In this document: positions 8,086 to 16,972 of the stretch, one piece after another | Numbering within the stretch: position 1 is the first letter of the stretch | How the letters are laid out: each line of letters starts with the position of its first letter | Origin: Citricoccus alkalitolerans | Lineage (GTDB): Bacteria > Actinomycetota > Actinomycetes > Actinomycetales > Micrococcaceae | Direction of reading: 5' to 3' | Assembly (NCBI RefSeq): GCF_039528175.1 | Contig: NZ_BAAALH010000001.1 | Coordinates: 496,001-560,000 of the forward strand | Length of the DNA: 64,000 nt | Program-made: the position numbers and the translations under genes | Notes under the pieces: model-generated | Seen by the model: the letters and a program-made list of their open reading frames with translations, nothing else | What the model was told of the DNA's origin: nothing | The model's database searches: none

Positions 8086-8891
8086 GCTGCGCCCTCGTCG
8101 AGGCACGTGACCTCGTCCTCTCCCATGGTCATCAGGTCGCCCTGCACTCCTCTTCGTTCCGGATCCCGCTGGGCGGGGTCACCGCTGTCATCGGACCCAA
8201 CGGCTCCGGAAAATCGACTCTCCTGCAGGCGATCGCGGGGGTGCTGGAGCCGGCGTCGGGCACCTTGACGGTGCTGGGCGGCTCGGTCCGGGACAACAGG
8301 CAGCGCATCTCCTATGTCATGCAGTCCGTGGTCTACCCGGTGGGCACGCCGATGACCGTGCGGGATGTGGTCCGGATGGGTCGCTATCCGGCCGCGGGGT
8401 GGCTGCGGCCGTTCACGAAGGCCGACCGTGCGGCGGTGCGGGACGCCCTGGAGCAGATGAAGGTCGAGGATCTGGCAGGCCGCCACCTGGACGAGCTGTC
8501 CGGCGGTCAACGGCAGCGCGTGTATGTGGCCCAAGGCCTGGCCCAGGGGCACGAGGTGCTCATGCTGGACGAGCCGATGACCGGACTCGACATCACCTCG
8601 GCCCGGACGATCGACCGGATCATCCACGCCGAGACCACTCACGGACACTCGGTGGTCCTCACCACGCATGACCTGGACGAGGCACGCGCCGCAGACCACG
8701 TCATCCTCGTGCATGGCCGGGTGGTGGCCTCCGGCCGCCCTGAGGAGGTCATGACGCGATCGAATCTGGAAGCCGTCTACGGTCTGGGCTCCCTGCACGG
8801 CTCCGCGGACGGCGACGCCCCGGTTCTCGTGGACCCGGACTGCACGCCGGAAGAGGTTCAGGAACGGGAGCAGTCGGGGCAGATCCCGTAG
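8082..8891 (+). CDS. znuC: zinc ABC transporter ATP-binding protein
   Basis: A 269-residue ABC ATPase. Walker A is GPNGSGKST (about residue 37), the signature is LSGGQRQRV, and Walker B is VLMLDEP, followed by the H-loop TTHDLDEA. ATG 8082 overlaps the znuB stop by 4 nt. It energises zinc import through ZnuB. Its 3' end overlaps the 3' end of the convergent zur gene by 34 bp, so the two transcripts are antisense to each other at their ends. Confidence 0.92.
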   Translation: MSCALVEARDLVLSHGHQVALHSSSFRIPLGGVTAVIGPNGSGKSTLLQAIAGVLEPASGTLTVLGGSVRDNRQRISYVMQSVVYPVGTPMTVRDVVRMGRYPAAGWLRPFTKADRAAVRDALEQMKVEDLAGRHLDELSGGQRQRVYVAQGLAQGHEVLMLDEPMTGLDITSARTIDRIIHAETTHGHSVVLTTHDLDEARAADHVILVHGRVVASGRPEEVMTRSNLEAVYGLGSLHGSADGDAPVLVDPDCTPEEVQEREQSGQIP

Positions 8892-9262
8892 ATCTCCACC
8901 GTGTGCTCCACCTCGGTGAACTCGTGCTCGGACGCTATCCGGGCGGCCCACTGCTCCACGGCGGGGGCCTCGATCTCCACCGCGCGGCCGCAGCGGCGGC
9001 AGACCAGGTGGTGGTGGTGGGTCTGGGCCACGCAACGGCGGAACAGCGATTCGCCGTCGTCCGGGTTCAACACGTCAACCAACCCGTCCTGCTGTTGTTG
9101 CTGCAGGACGCGGTACACGGTGGCCAGGGAGACCTGCTCGCCGCGCTCCTTGAGAACGGCGAAGAGGTCCTGGGCGCTGACGAAGTCGGTGAGCTCGTCC
9201 AGGGCCCGGTTCACGGCGGTCTTCTGCCGGGTGGAGCGGCTTTTCACAGGTCCGGCATTCAT
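8858..9262 (-). CDS. zur: Fur-family regulator, probable zinc uptake regulator
   Basis: A 134-residue Fur-family repressor. The N-terminal winged helix has the motif SAQDLFAVLKERGEQVSLATVYRVL, followed by the HHHH metal region (QTHHHHLVCRRCG) and a second CxxC (CPDC) at the C-terminus for structural zinc. Zinc as co-repressor is inferred from the convergent zinc operon and its Zur box. ATG 9262 is chosen because a -10-like TAGCCT ends exactly 7 nt upstream with no ribosome binding site, the leaderless pattern seen elsewhere in the window; the frame stays open to 9352. Confidence 0.9.
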   Translation of the reverse strand: MNAGPVKSRSTRQKTAVNRALDELTDFVSAQDLFAVLKERGEQVSLATVYRVLQQQQQDGLVDVLNPDDGESLFRRCVAQTHHHHLVCRRCGRAVEIEAPAVEQWAARIASEHEFTEVEHTVEIYGICPDCSRS

Positions 9263-9269
9263 CCAGGTA

Positions 9270-9275
9270 AGGCTA
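9270..9275 (-). promoter_or_regulatory. -10 of a leaderless zur promoter
   Basis: TAGCCT on the minus strand, 7 nt before the zur ATG. Position and hexamer match the TANNNT-N6-7-start series found at eleven other genes. Confidence 0.5.
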
Positions 9276-9362
9276 CCAGCGTGCAGGTCTCGCGTGGCGA
9301 GGGAGCCGGACCAGGGGAGGCCGGCAGGGAATTCGTGCCTGACGTGGAGCACCTTCCTCCGT

Positions 9363-9368
9363 TAGGGT
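9363..9368 (+). promoter_or_regulatory. -10 of a leaderless promoter for the MBL hydrolase gene
   Basis: TAGGGT lies 6 nt before GTG 9375. GGTGGAG also lies in this interval and could act as a ribosome binding site if transcription starts further upstream. Confidence 0.45.
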
Positions 9369-9374
9369 GGAGCA

Positions 9375-10052
9375 GTGCCTAGCCAGATAGTCCTCACCAA
9401 GTACGGCCATGCGTGCATCCGGCTCGAGAGGGACGGGCGTCGCCTCGTCCTGGATCCCGGGAATTTCACCGATGTCCCGGTGGCCCTCGACGGCGCCGAA
9501 CACATCCTCGTCACGCACGAGCACGCCGACCACCTCGACGACGGCCCGGTCCTTGAGTACCTGGCCGCACATTCGGACGTGACGGTGCGGGCACCCGTCG
9601 CTGCGGTGGCACGACTGACCGCGGCGGCGCCGTCCGCCGGCGTGGACCCGAACCGGATCATCCCCACGGGGCCTGGGGAGGAATTCGAGACGGCCGGGTT
9701 CGCGGTGCAGACCGTCGGAGGCCAGCACGCTGTGATCCATCCGCAGATCCCCGTGGTGGCCAATACGGGTTATCTGATCGACGGCCTCGTCTACCACCCG
9801 GGGGACAGCTACATCGTGCCTCCGGGTCCTGCCCCGGACACCCTGTTGGTACCGCTGAGCGCCCCGTGGAGCAAGCTGTCCGAGATGGTGGACTTCATCA
9901 CCGCCGTCCGTCCCCGCCAGGCCATCCCGGTGCACGACGGGCTGCTCAACGAGCGAGGGCTGCCGATGTACCGCAGGCAGGCCACCACCTTCGCCGACCG
10001 CTATGGCACGGAACTGACGGTCCTGGAGGAGGGGGAGAGCACGTGGATCTAG
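9375..10052 (+). CDS. MBL-fold metal-dependent hydrolase
   Basis: A 225-residue metallo-beta-lactamase-fold protein of the UlaG-like type. The metal motif THEHADHLDD lies at residues 48-57, with further ligands probably in VGGQHAVIH and YHPGDSY. The substrate is not identifiable. It overlaps the following sulfurtransferase by 10 nt, with a GGAGGAGGGGGAG Shine-Dalgarno inside its own 3' end, so the two are probably co-expressed. Confidence 0.85.
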   Translation: MPSQIVLTKYGHACIRLERDGRRLVLDPGNFTDVPVALDGAEHILVTHEHADHLDDGPVLEYLAAHSDVTVRAPVAAVARLTAAAPSAGVDPNRIIPTGPGEEFETAGFAVQTVGGQHAVIHPQIPVVANTGYLIDGLVYHPGDSYIVPPGPAPDTLLVPLSAPWSKLSEMVDFITAVRPRQAIPVHDGLLNERGLPMYRRQATTFADRYGTELTVLEEGESTWI

Positions 10053-10972
10053 CGTCCCAGCCCCCCGTCCTCGTCGACGTGCGGGTCCTGGCCTCCTGGC
10101 AGGGCCGTGACAGCCTGGCGCCTGCCGACCTGCCTGCCGATCGGCCGCCCGGCTTCGTGGGGCGGGAGCCCGCTCCGACGGAGGAGACCCTCAAGATCCT
10201 GGATGTGCGGTGGACGCCGCTGGGCTCCGGCAACGGTCATGAGGAGTACCTCCGAGGCCACATCCCCGGGGCGGTCTACGTCAGCATGGGCAGCCAGTTG
10301 GCCGGCCACTACGGACCGCAGGAGGGCCGCCATCCGCTGCCCGATCCGTCCCGCTTCGGGGACACCGTCCGCATGCTCGGCCTCAACGACGGCGACACCG
10401 TGGTGGTCTACGACGACACCCACGGCACCTCTGCGGCCCGCGCCTGGTGGCTGTTGCGGCACGCAGGGGTGGAGAAGGCCTACCTCCTCGACGGCGGGCT
10501 GGCGGCCTGGCGAACGGCGAACCTGCCGCTGCAGGCCGGAGACGTCATCCCCCGGCCCGGGCGCGTCCGGACCACATGGGGCCAGATGCCGGTGCTGACC
10601 ATGGACGATGTCGCCGTGCTACCCGAGGACGGGGTGTTGTTGGACGCCCGTGCTGTGGAGCGCTACCGCGGCGAGGCCGAGCCGTTGGACCCCCAGGCCG
10701 GCCATATCCCCGGGGCGCTCAGCGCCCCGACCGCTGACAACGTGGACGAGACCGGGCACTTCCGGCCTGCCTGCGAGCTCGCCGAACGGTTCCGGGCGCT
10801 GGGCGTGGACGACGCCGGCATCGTGGGCGCCTACTGCGGGTCCGGCGTGAGCGCGGCCCACCAGATCGCGGCACTGCATATCGCCGGGGTCCCCGCCGCC
10901 CTGTACCCAGGATCCTGGTCGGCCTGGTCCAATACCCCGGGACGGCCCGTGGCCACCGGGGACAGGCCATGA
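10043..10972 (+). CDS. sulfurtransferase with two rhodanese domains
   Basis: A 309-residue thiosulfate/3-mercaptopyruvate sulfurtransferase-type protein. The N-terminal rhodanese domain (about residues 50-170; LDVRW...GHIPGAVYV) has Asp (VVVYDDTHG) where a catalytic Cys would be. The C-terminal domain (about 185-305) keeps the active Cys in AYCGSGVSAAHQ. This inactive-plus-active layout is normal for the family. GTG 10043 is chosen for its strong upstream Shine-Dalgarno; the frame is open further upstream only through the MBL gene. Confidence 0.9.
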   Translation: MDLASQPPVLVDVRVLASWQGRDSLAPADLPADRPPGFVGREPAPTEETLKILDVRWTPLGSGNGHEEYLRGHIPGAVYVSMGSQLAGHYGPQEGRHPLPDPSRFGDTVRMLGLNDGDTVVVYDDTHGTSAARAWWLLRHAGVEKAYLLDGGLAAWRTANLPLQAGDVIPRPGRVRTTWGQMPVLTMDDVAVLPEDGVLLDARAVERYRGEAEPLDPQAGHIPGALSAPTADNVDETGHFRPACELAERFRALGVDDAGIVGAYCGSGVSAAHQIAALHIAGVPAALYPGSWSAWSNTPGRPVATGDRP

Positions 10973-11058
10973 CGCCGGCCCCGCGTGGACCGATGCCGGT
11001 CCCCCGGGGGAAGATCGAAGCAGTAGTGAGCACCAGTCCCGTACCAGGAGGCCACACC

Positions 11059-11487
11059 ATGAGCACCGTCTTCACCCGCATCATCAACGGAGAACTGCCC
11101 GGCCGGTTCGTCTGGAAGGACGAGACATGCGTGGCGTTCCTCTCGATCGGACCCCTGACCCAGGGCCACACCCTTGTGGTGCCGCGTGCTGAGATCGACC
11201 TCTGGACCGACGCCGAACCGGAGCTGGTCTCCCACCTGATGACCGTCGCGCAGGCCATCGGACAGGTCCAGGTCCAGGCCTTCAACGCCCACCGGGCCGG
11301 ACTCATGGTGGCCGGCTACGAGATCCCGCACCTGCACGTGCACGTCTGGCCGTCGAACTCCCTCGATGACTTCGACCTGGACCAGGTGGACAACAACCCC
11401 GAGCCCGAGCACCTCGACGAGGCTGCCGAACGGATCCGGGCCGGGCTGCGGGTGGCCGGCCACACGGAGCACGTACCCGAGGACTGA
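11059..11487 (+). CDS. HIT-family hydrolase/nucleotidyltransferase-fold protein
   Basis: A 142-residue histidine-triad protein. The triad HLHVHVWP lies near residue 98 and the N-terminus FTRIINGELPGRFVWKDE is typical of HIT proteins that cleave dinucleotides or AMP-lysine/phosphoramidates. ATG 11059 has GGAGG 9 nt upstream; the open frame extends to 10969 but that part has no family similarity. It converges on hrpA, 61 bp away. Confidence 0.9.
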   Translation: MSTVFTRIINGELPGRFVWKDETCVAFLSIGPLTQGHTLVVPRAEIDLWTDAEPELVSHLMTVAQAIGQVQVQAFNAHRAGLMVAGYEIPHLHVHVWPSNSLDDFDLDQVDNNPEPEHLDEAAERIRAGLRVAGHTEHVPED

Positions 11488-11548
11488 CTCGATCCCGGAC
11501 CAGCCGAGCCAAGTCCGGAGCAGCTGGCCCTGCCCCGGAGTCGCCGGT

Positions 11549-14500
11549 CTAGGCGGTAGCCTGCTTCAGAGCCTGGCGCACCCGCTTCTCCGAGACGGAG
11601 ACGGCCGTCCCCAGGTCCTGCGCGAAGTAGCTGATGCGGAGCTCCTCGATGAGCCAGCGGACGGCGTCCAGAGCGGGCGGGGCGGACTGGCCGGCTGGCA
11701 GCTTCCGCACCTCGGCATCGAAGGCGTCCTCGAGGTCCTGCACCACGGCCATGTCCCGGGCATCGCGCTGCACCTGGCCGCCCGCCTTGAGCTTCTCGAT
11801 CCGCCGGAGCATGCCCTGCAGGTACCGGGGCAGGTGCTGCAGGTGGGTCCACCCGGTGGCGGCGACGAACCCCGGGAACACCAACTGCTCCAAGTGGGCC
11901 TTGATGTCGTTCAGGGCCGGGGCCATGGCCAGGGACACCGATCCCTTGAGCTCCTTGCGCACCTGGGTGGCCCGGGACAACACCTGCTCCACGATGGCCG
12001 TCACCGCGAAGACGGTGTCGATCAGCTCGGCCCGCACGGTGGTGAACAGCCGGCGGAACTCGGCCTCGGTGAACGGCAGGGACTCCGGTACCAGACGGTC
12101 CACGGCGGCGCGGGTGCAGTCGTTGATCAGCTGCTCCACCGAACCGTGGGGGTTCTGCGTGAACGTCAGCTTCTCCCGGTTGTCCAGGTGGTCCAGGACG
12201 TAGCGCTGAGGGCTGGGCACCAGGGCCAACAACAGGTTCACGACGCCGGCCCGGTGCGCAGCCTGCTGATCCTCCTCGGTGCGGAACACCGTCAGACCCG
12301 CGGCGGGCGACCCGTCCCGGGCGGTCTCGGCAGTGAGTCCCGGGTAACCCGTGATCCTCTGCCTGCCCGAGCCGGTCGAGCCTGCCGAGATCTCGGTGTC
12401 CACCCTCCGGGGAATGTCCCCGACCACCCAGTCGGTCAGACCGTGCCGCTCGGCGAAGGCCGCATTGGTCGGCCCGTCGGCCGAACGGCCGGCGTGATGG
12501 CCAGCGGCGCCGGGCCGGACGTTCTGCGGGGACGGTGCCGAGTCGGCGTCGCCGCCCGCGCCGCCGCCACCGGAGCGCGCGAGCGACTCCGCGATGGCCG
12601 TGCGGTTCGCCCCGGCCAGCCGATCCTGGAGCGCGGTGAGGTCCTGACCGGTGCCCATCACGGCACCGCGGGCGTCCACCACGCGGTAGTCGGGCACCAG
12701 GTGCGGCGGGACGGCGGCCAGGTCCCAGGAATCCGGGGGGATGACCACCCCCTTCAACCGGCGCAGGGCCAGTTCCAGGGCGGGCAGCAGATCGTCCGCA
12801 GCGGGGTCCGCGTCCCGGTCCAATTGCTCGACGGCGGCCCGAGCCACGTCCGGCGCCGGCACGAAATTCTTGCGCACGGCCTTGGGCAGGGAGCGGATCA
12901 GAGAGGTCACCAGGTCGACACGCAGCCCCGGGACGAGCCAGCGGAACCGTTCCGGGTCCATCTGGTTGAGCATCAGGACCGGGATGAGGACGGTGATGCC
13001 GTCCGGCTCGCCCGCCCCCGCCGCCGGGTTGAAATCGTAGGACAGCTCGAGGTCGATGCCGCCCCCGTCCGTGGGGTGGTGGAACACCGTGGGGAACCGG
13101 TCCGTGTCCAGCTCCTCGGTGTCCACAGCCAGGAGCGACTGCTGATCGAGATCCAGCAGGTCCGGGGACGTCTGCCGCGTCTTCTTCCACCAGGAGTCGA
13201 AGTGGCGCTCGGAGACGACGGTGGCCGGGATACGGGCGTCGTAGAAGTCGAAGAGCTCCTGGTCCGAGACGCGGAGGTCGCGGCGGCGCAGGCGCGTCTC
13301 AAGGTCCTCGACCTCGGCCAAGGCCGCCCGATTGCGGGCGAAGAAGTGGTGCCGGGTCTTCCAATCGCCTTCCACCAGGGCATGGCGGATGAACAGCTCA
13401 CGGGAGCCGGCCGGGTCGATCCGCCAGAACTGGACCTGCCGGTCCGGGATCAGGGTGACACCGAACAGGGTGACCTTCTCCCGCGCGACCACCGAGCCGG
13501 AGCGCCGAGACCAGTGGGGCTCGTTGTAGGTCCTCTTCGCCAGGGCGCCGGCGGCCTCCACGGCCCAGACCGGATCGATCTTGGCGACCATCCGGGCCCA
13601 GAGCCGAGAGGTCTCCACGAGCTCGGCAGCCATGACGAAGGCATGCCTCTTCTTGAACAGCGCCGAGCCCGGGAACACCGCGAACCTCGTGTTGCGGGCA
13701 CCCTGGTAGTCGCGCTTGCGTTCGTCCCAGGCTCCGATGTGAGACAGCAGGCCGGTCAGCAGTGACCGGTGCACGGGCTCGTGCTGTCCCACCGGGTCAA
13801 CAGGCCCGGCGGAGACGGAGATGCCCAGCGGCTTGGCCAGTTGGCGCAGCTGTTGGACCAGGTCCTGCCACTCACGGACACGCAGGTAGTTGATGTACTC
13901 GGTGCGGCATATCCGGCGGAACTGGTTGCCGGACAGTTCCTTCTGCTGCTCGCGCAGGTAGGCCCACAGGTTCAACAGTGCCGAGAAGTCGGAGTTCTCG
14001 TCCTTGAAGCGGGAGTGCTGCTCGTCGGCCTGAGCACGCTGTTCGGTGGGGCGCTCGCGAGGATCCTGGATGGTCAGGGCCGCGGCGAGGACCATGACCT
14101 CCCGTACGCAGCCGCGCTCGCCGGCCTCGACGATCATCCGGCCCAGGCGCGGGTCCACGGGGAGCCGGGCCAGTTTCCGGCCGACCGGCGTGATGGTGCC
14201 CTTGGGGTAGGACCTGCCGCGCTCATCCGGCTGGCCGCTGTTCAGGGCCCCCAGCTCGGTCAGCAGGGCGGCACCGTCGGTGACCTGGCGGGAGTCCGGC
14301 GGCTGCAGGAAGGGGAAGTCGCCGACGTCGGCCGGGGTGGTCGCCACACCCATGGAGCACATCTGCAGGATGACGGCCGCGAGGTTGGTGCGCAGAATCT
14401 CCGGGTCGGTGAACTCGGGGCGGGACTCGAAGTCCTCCTGCGAGTAGAGGCGGATCGCGATGCCGTCCGAGGTACGGCCCGAACGCCCGGACCGCTGGTT

Positions 14501-15718
14501 GGCGCTGGCCTGGCTGATGCGCTCGATCGGCAGTCGCTGGACCTTGGTGCGGTGGGAGTACCGGGAGATACGGGCCGTACCGGTGTCGATGACGTACTTG
14601 ATCCCGGGAACGGTCAACGAGGTCTCCGCCACGTTGGTCGCCAGGACGATGCGCCGCTTGGGACCAGTGGAGAATACGCGGTGCTGTTCGGCCATGGACA
14701 GCCGCCCGTAGAGCGGCAGGATCTCCGCGTCCCCGAGGCGGCGGTTGGCGGCGACGCGAGGGGCCAAGGCCTCCGCGGCATCACGGATCTCCCGCTCGCC
14801 GGAGAAGAACACGAGGATGTCCCCGTCCGGCTCGCGGGACAGCTCGTCCACGGCATCGCACACCGCGTCCACGGGGTCGCGGGACTCCTCCTCGGTGTCA
14901 GCGTCGAACTCCGAGGATCCGGAGGGGGCAGAGGAATCACGGTCCGCGTCGCCGGGGCCCTCCGTCCCTCCTTGTGTGCCGCCTCGGCGCGGGGCGTCCA
15001 GGGGGCGGTAGCGGATCTCCACGGGATAAGTGCGGCCGGAGACCTCGATGATCGGGGCCGGCTCGTCCTGACCAGCGGCATCGGGCAGTGCGAAGTGGGC
15101 GGCGAAGGACTCAGGATCGATGGTCGCGGAGGTGATGATGACGCGCAGGTCGTGGCGCTGCGGCAGCAGGCGCTTGAGGTATCCGAGCAGGAAGTCGATG
15201 TTGAGGCTGCGTTCGTGGGCCTCATCGATGATGATCGCGGAGTACCTGGACAACAATGGGTCATGCTGGATCTCGGCGAGCAGGATGCCGTCCGTCATGA
15301 CTTTGACCCGTGTCCTTGCCGACGTCTGGGCCGTGAAGCGGACCTGGTAGCCGACGTCGGAGCCGATCTCCGTGCCGAGCTCGTGGGCGATGCGTTCGGC
15401 CACGGAGCGGGCGGCCAGGCGCCGGGGCTGGGTGTGACCGATCATCCGCTCGGCATCCAGCACTCCCTCGTCGGCCAGTTCGAGGAGCATCTTGGGCAGC
15501 TGGGTGGTCTTGCCCGACCCGGTCTCACCGGCCACGATGACGACCTGGTGGTCACGGATGGCACCCATGATCCGGTCCCGTTCGGCGGAGACGGGCAGGT
15601 TCGGTGGGTATTCCAGGCGAATGGTGGAGGCGTGCACGGAGGGGTGCGTTGTGGCTTCGGACATGGCACCGGCCAGTCTACGGGGGGCGCGCGGGCCGGT
15701 GGGCATACTCTCCGGCAT
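11549..15718 (-). CDS. hrpA: ATP-dependent RNA helicase HrpA
   Basis: A 1389-residue DEAH-box helicase, full length for HrpA (about 1300). Walker A is GETGSGKTTQ (about residue 64), the DEAH motif is IIDEAHERS, motif III is SATIDPESF and motif VI is QRSGRSGR. An HA2/OB-fold region and the long HrpA-specific C-terminal domain follow. E. coli HrpA rescues stalled or collided ribosomes by acting on mRNA; the same role is inferred. An acidic, Gly/Ser-rich insertion lies at about residues 245-275. ATG 15718 has a TACGTT hexamer 6 nt upstream; ATG 15664 (MSEATTHPS) is a plausible alternative start. Confidence 0.93.
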   Translation of the reverse strand: MPESMPTGPRAPRRLAGAMSEATTHPSVHASTIRLEYPPNLPVSAERDRIMGAIRDHQVVIVAGETGSGKTTQLPKMLLELADEGVLDAERMIGHTQPRRLAARSVAERIAHELGTEIGSDVGYQVRFTAQTSARTRVKVMTDGILLAEIQHDPLLSRYSAIIIDEAHERSLNIDFLLGYLKRLLPQRHDLRVIITSATIDPESFAAHFALPDAAGQDEPAPIIEVSGRTYPVEIRYRPLDAPRRGGTQGGTEGPGDADRDSSAPSGSSEFDADTEEESRDPVDAVCDAVDELSREPDGDILVFFSGEREIRDAAEALAPRVAANRRLGDAEILPLYGRLSMAEQHRVFSTGPKRRIVLATNVAETSLTVPGIKYVIDTGTARISRYSHRTKVQRLPIERISQASANQRSGRSGRTSDGIAIRLYSQEDFESRPEFTDPEILRTNLAAVILQMCSMGVATTPADVGDFPFLQPPDSRQVTDGAALLTELGALNSGQPDERGRSYPKGTITPVGRKLARLPVDPRLGRMIVEAGERGCVREVMVLAAALTIQDPRERPTEQRAQADEQHSRFKDENSDFSALLNLWAYLREQQKELSGNQFRRICRTEYINYLRVREWQDLVQQLRQLAKPLGISVSAGPVDPVGQHEPVHRSLLTGLLSHIGAWDERKRDYQGARNTRFAVFPGSALFKKRHAFVMAAELVETSRLWARMVAKIDPVWAVEAAGALAKRTYNEPHWSRRSGSVVAREKVTLFGVTLIPDRQVQFWRIDPAGSRELFIRHALVEGDWKTRHHFFARNRAALAEVEDLETRLRRRDLRVSDQELFDFYDARIPATVVSERHFDSWWKKTRQTSPDLLDLDQQSLLAVDTEELDTDRFPTVFHHPTDGGGIDLELSYDFNPAAGAGEPDGITVLIPVLMLNQMDPERFRWLVPGLRVDLVTSLIRSLPKAVRKNFVPAPDVARAAVEQLDRDADPAADDLLPALELALRRLKGVVIPPDSWDLAAVPPHLVPDYRVVDARGAVMGTGQDLTALQDRLAGANRTAIAESLARSGGGGAGGDADSAPSPQNVRPGAAGHHAGRSADGPTNAAFAERHGLTDWVVGDIPRRVDTEISAGSTGSGRQRITGYPGLTAETARDGSPAAGLTVFRTEEDQQAAHRAGVVNLLLALVPSPQRYVLDHLDNREKLTFTQNPHGSVEQLINDCTRAAVDRLVPESLPFTEAEFRRLFTTVRAELIDTVFAVTAIVEQVLSRATQVRKELKGSVSLAMAPALNDIKAHLEQLVFPGFVAATGWTHLQHLPRYLQGMLRRIEKLKAGGQVQRDARDMAVVQDLEDAFDAEVRKLPAGQSAPPALDAVRWLIEELRISYFAQDLGTAVSVSEKRVRQALKQATA

Positions 15719-15724
15719 CGAACA

Positions 15725-15730
15725 AACGTA
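15725..15730 (-). promoter_or_regulatory. candidate -10 for leaderless hrpA
   Basis: TACGTT on the minus strand, 6 nt before the hrpA ATG at 15718. This is weaker than the TAGNNT examples. Confidence 0.3.
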
Positions 15731-15939
15731 CTAGCCGACCGCCGCGTCTGGACATGAGAGGCCGCCAGTGCCGCGACGGTGGACGAAACCGGAGCGCTGA
15801 TGGTTCGAGGAGGACAGACGGTCCGATAAGTGATCCGCGTTACGTCAAACACGACTAGTGTGGGTAACCGTCGTACCCCGGATCCCTCGCACCGGCGCAC
15901 CAGCGTCCACCCGGCGTACGGCGTGGTGAAAGGACCCCC

Positions 15940-16962
15940 ATGATGCTCGGTAGCCAGAAGAATCGCACCGGACTCCGTGCAGGAGCGCTGCTCGCCGTCT
16001 CCGCACTCGCCCTGACTGCCTGCGGCAATGACGGAGGCGACGGCGGCTCCGGAACCGAGGGCGGCGACGGCGCCGAGTCCTACTCCATCGGTGTGTCGCA
16101 GTTCCTCGCCCACGCCTCCCTGGACGCGGCCCGCGCCGGGTTCGAGGCACGGATCGAGGAGTCCGGCCTGGACATCACCTTGGACGTCCAGAACGCCCAG
16201 GGTGACCAGGCGACCGCCAACACCATCGCCGGTTCCTTCGCCTCCGCCGACCACGATCTCGTGCTCGCGATCGCCACCCCGTCGGCTCAGACCGCCGCCC
16301 AGGCCATCACCGACGTCCCGGTGCTCTTCACCGCCGTGACCGATCCGGTCTCGGCCAACCTGGTGGAGTCGAACGAGGCCCCCGGCGGCAATGTCACGGG
16401 CACCTCCGACGCCAACCCCGTGCTGGAGCAGTTGACCCTGCTGACCGAGCTGGATCCGGAGGCCACGACGGTGGGCATCGTCTACTCCTCCGGTGAGGTC
16501 AACTCGGAGGTCCAGGTCGAATGGGCCAAGGAGGCCGCAGAGGAACTGGGCCTGGAGATCGTCGAGGCCACCGTCTCCAACTCCTCCGAGGTGCAGCAGG
16601 CCGCGAACTCGCTCTCCGATGTCGACGCCCTCTACGTGCCCACCGACAATGCGGTGGTGTCCGCCCTGGAGACCCTGATCGGTGTGGCCCAGGACCGCCA
16701 GATCCCTCTGATCCCCGCCGAGGGCGATTCGGTGGAGCGCGGCGGGGTGGCCACCTACGGCCTGAGCTATGACAAGCTCGGAGCGCAGACGGCGGACATG
16801 GCCCTCCGCATCCTGACCGAGGGTGCAGACCCTGCCACCATGCCGGTGGAGACCCTCACCGAACCGGAGTTGTACGTGAACCCGGCTGCTGCCGAGGCCA
16901 TGGGCGTGGAGATCCCCCAGTCAATGATCGACGAGGCCGACCACGTGGTGGGCCAGGAGTAG
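15940..16962 (+). CDS. ABC transporter substrate-binding lipoprotein (TrpX-like)
   Basis: A 340-residue lipoprotein of the ABC_sub_bind family. The signal peptide ends in LTAC, with Cys near residue 28 and an acidic/Gly-rich tether after it. The core carries ISVGVSQFLAHASLDA-type and NVTGTSD segments typical of proteins annotated as tryptophan/tyrosine-type binding proteins. AAAGGA lies 8 nt before the ATG. It is the first gene of a three-gene importer with the permease and ATPase that follow. The ligand is inferred only from family naming (streptococcal TrpXYZ) and could be another amino acid. Confidence 0.87.
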   Translation: MMLGSQKNRTGLRAGALLAVSALALTACGNDGGDGGSGTEGGDGAESYSIGVSQFLAHASLDAARAGFEARIEESGLDITLDVQNAQGDQATANTIAGSFASADHDLVLAIATPSAQTAAQAITDVPVLFTAVTDPVSANLVESNEAPGGNVTGTSDANPVLEQLTLLTELDPEATTVGIVYSSGEVNSEVQVEWAKEAAEELGLEIVEATVSNSSEVQQAANSLSDVDALYVPTDNAVVSALETLIGVAQDRQIPLIPAEGDSVERGGVATYGLSYDKLGAQTADMALRILTEGADPATMPVETLTEPELYVNPAAAEAMGVEIPQSMIDEADHVVGQE

Positions 16963-16972
16963 GCGTCCCTTC

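Noticed and set aside
11493..11520. Weak inverted repeat CCGGAC/GTCCGG between the HIT gene and hrpA
   Set aside because: Only 6 bp with a long loop and no T-run; indistinguishable from chance in GC-rich DNA.
11366..15757. Long open frames (799 and 662 codons) on the plus strand opposite hrpA
   Set aside because: They mirror the codon structure of hrpA, as expected where third positions are nearly all G or C, and their translations are low-complexity without any domain.
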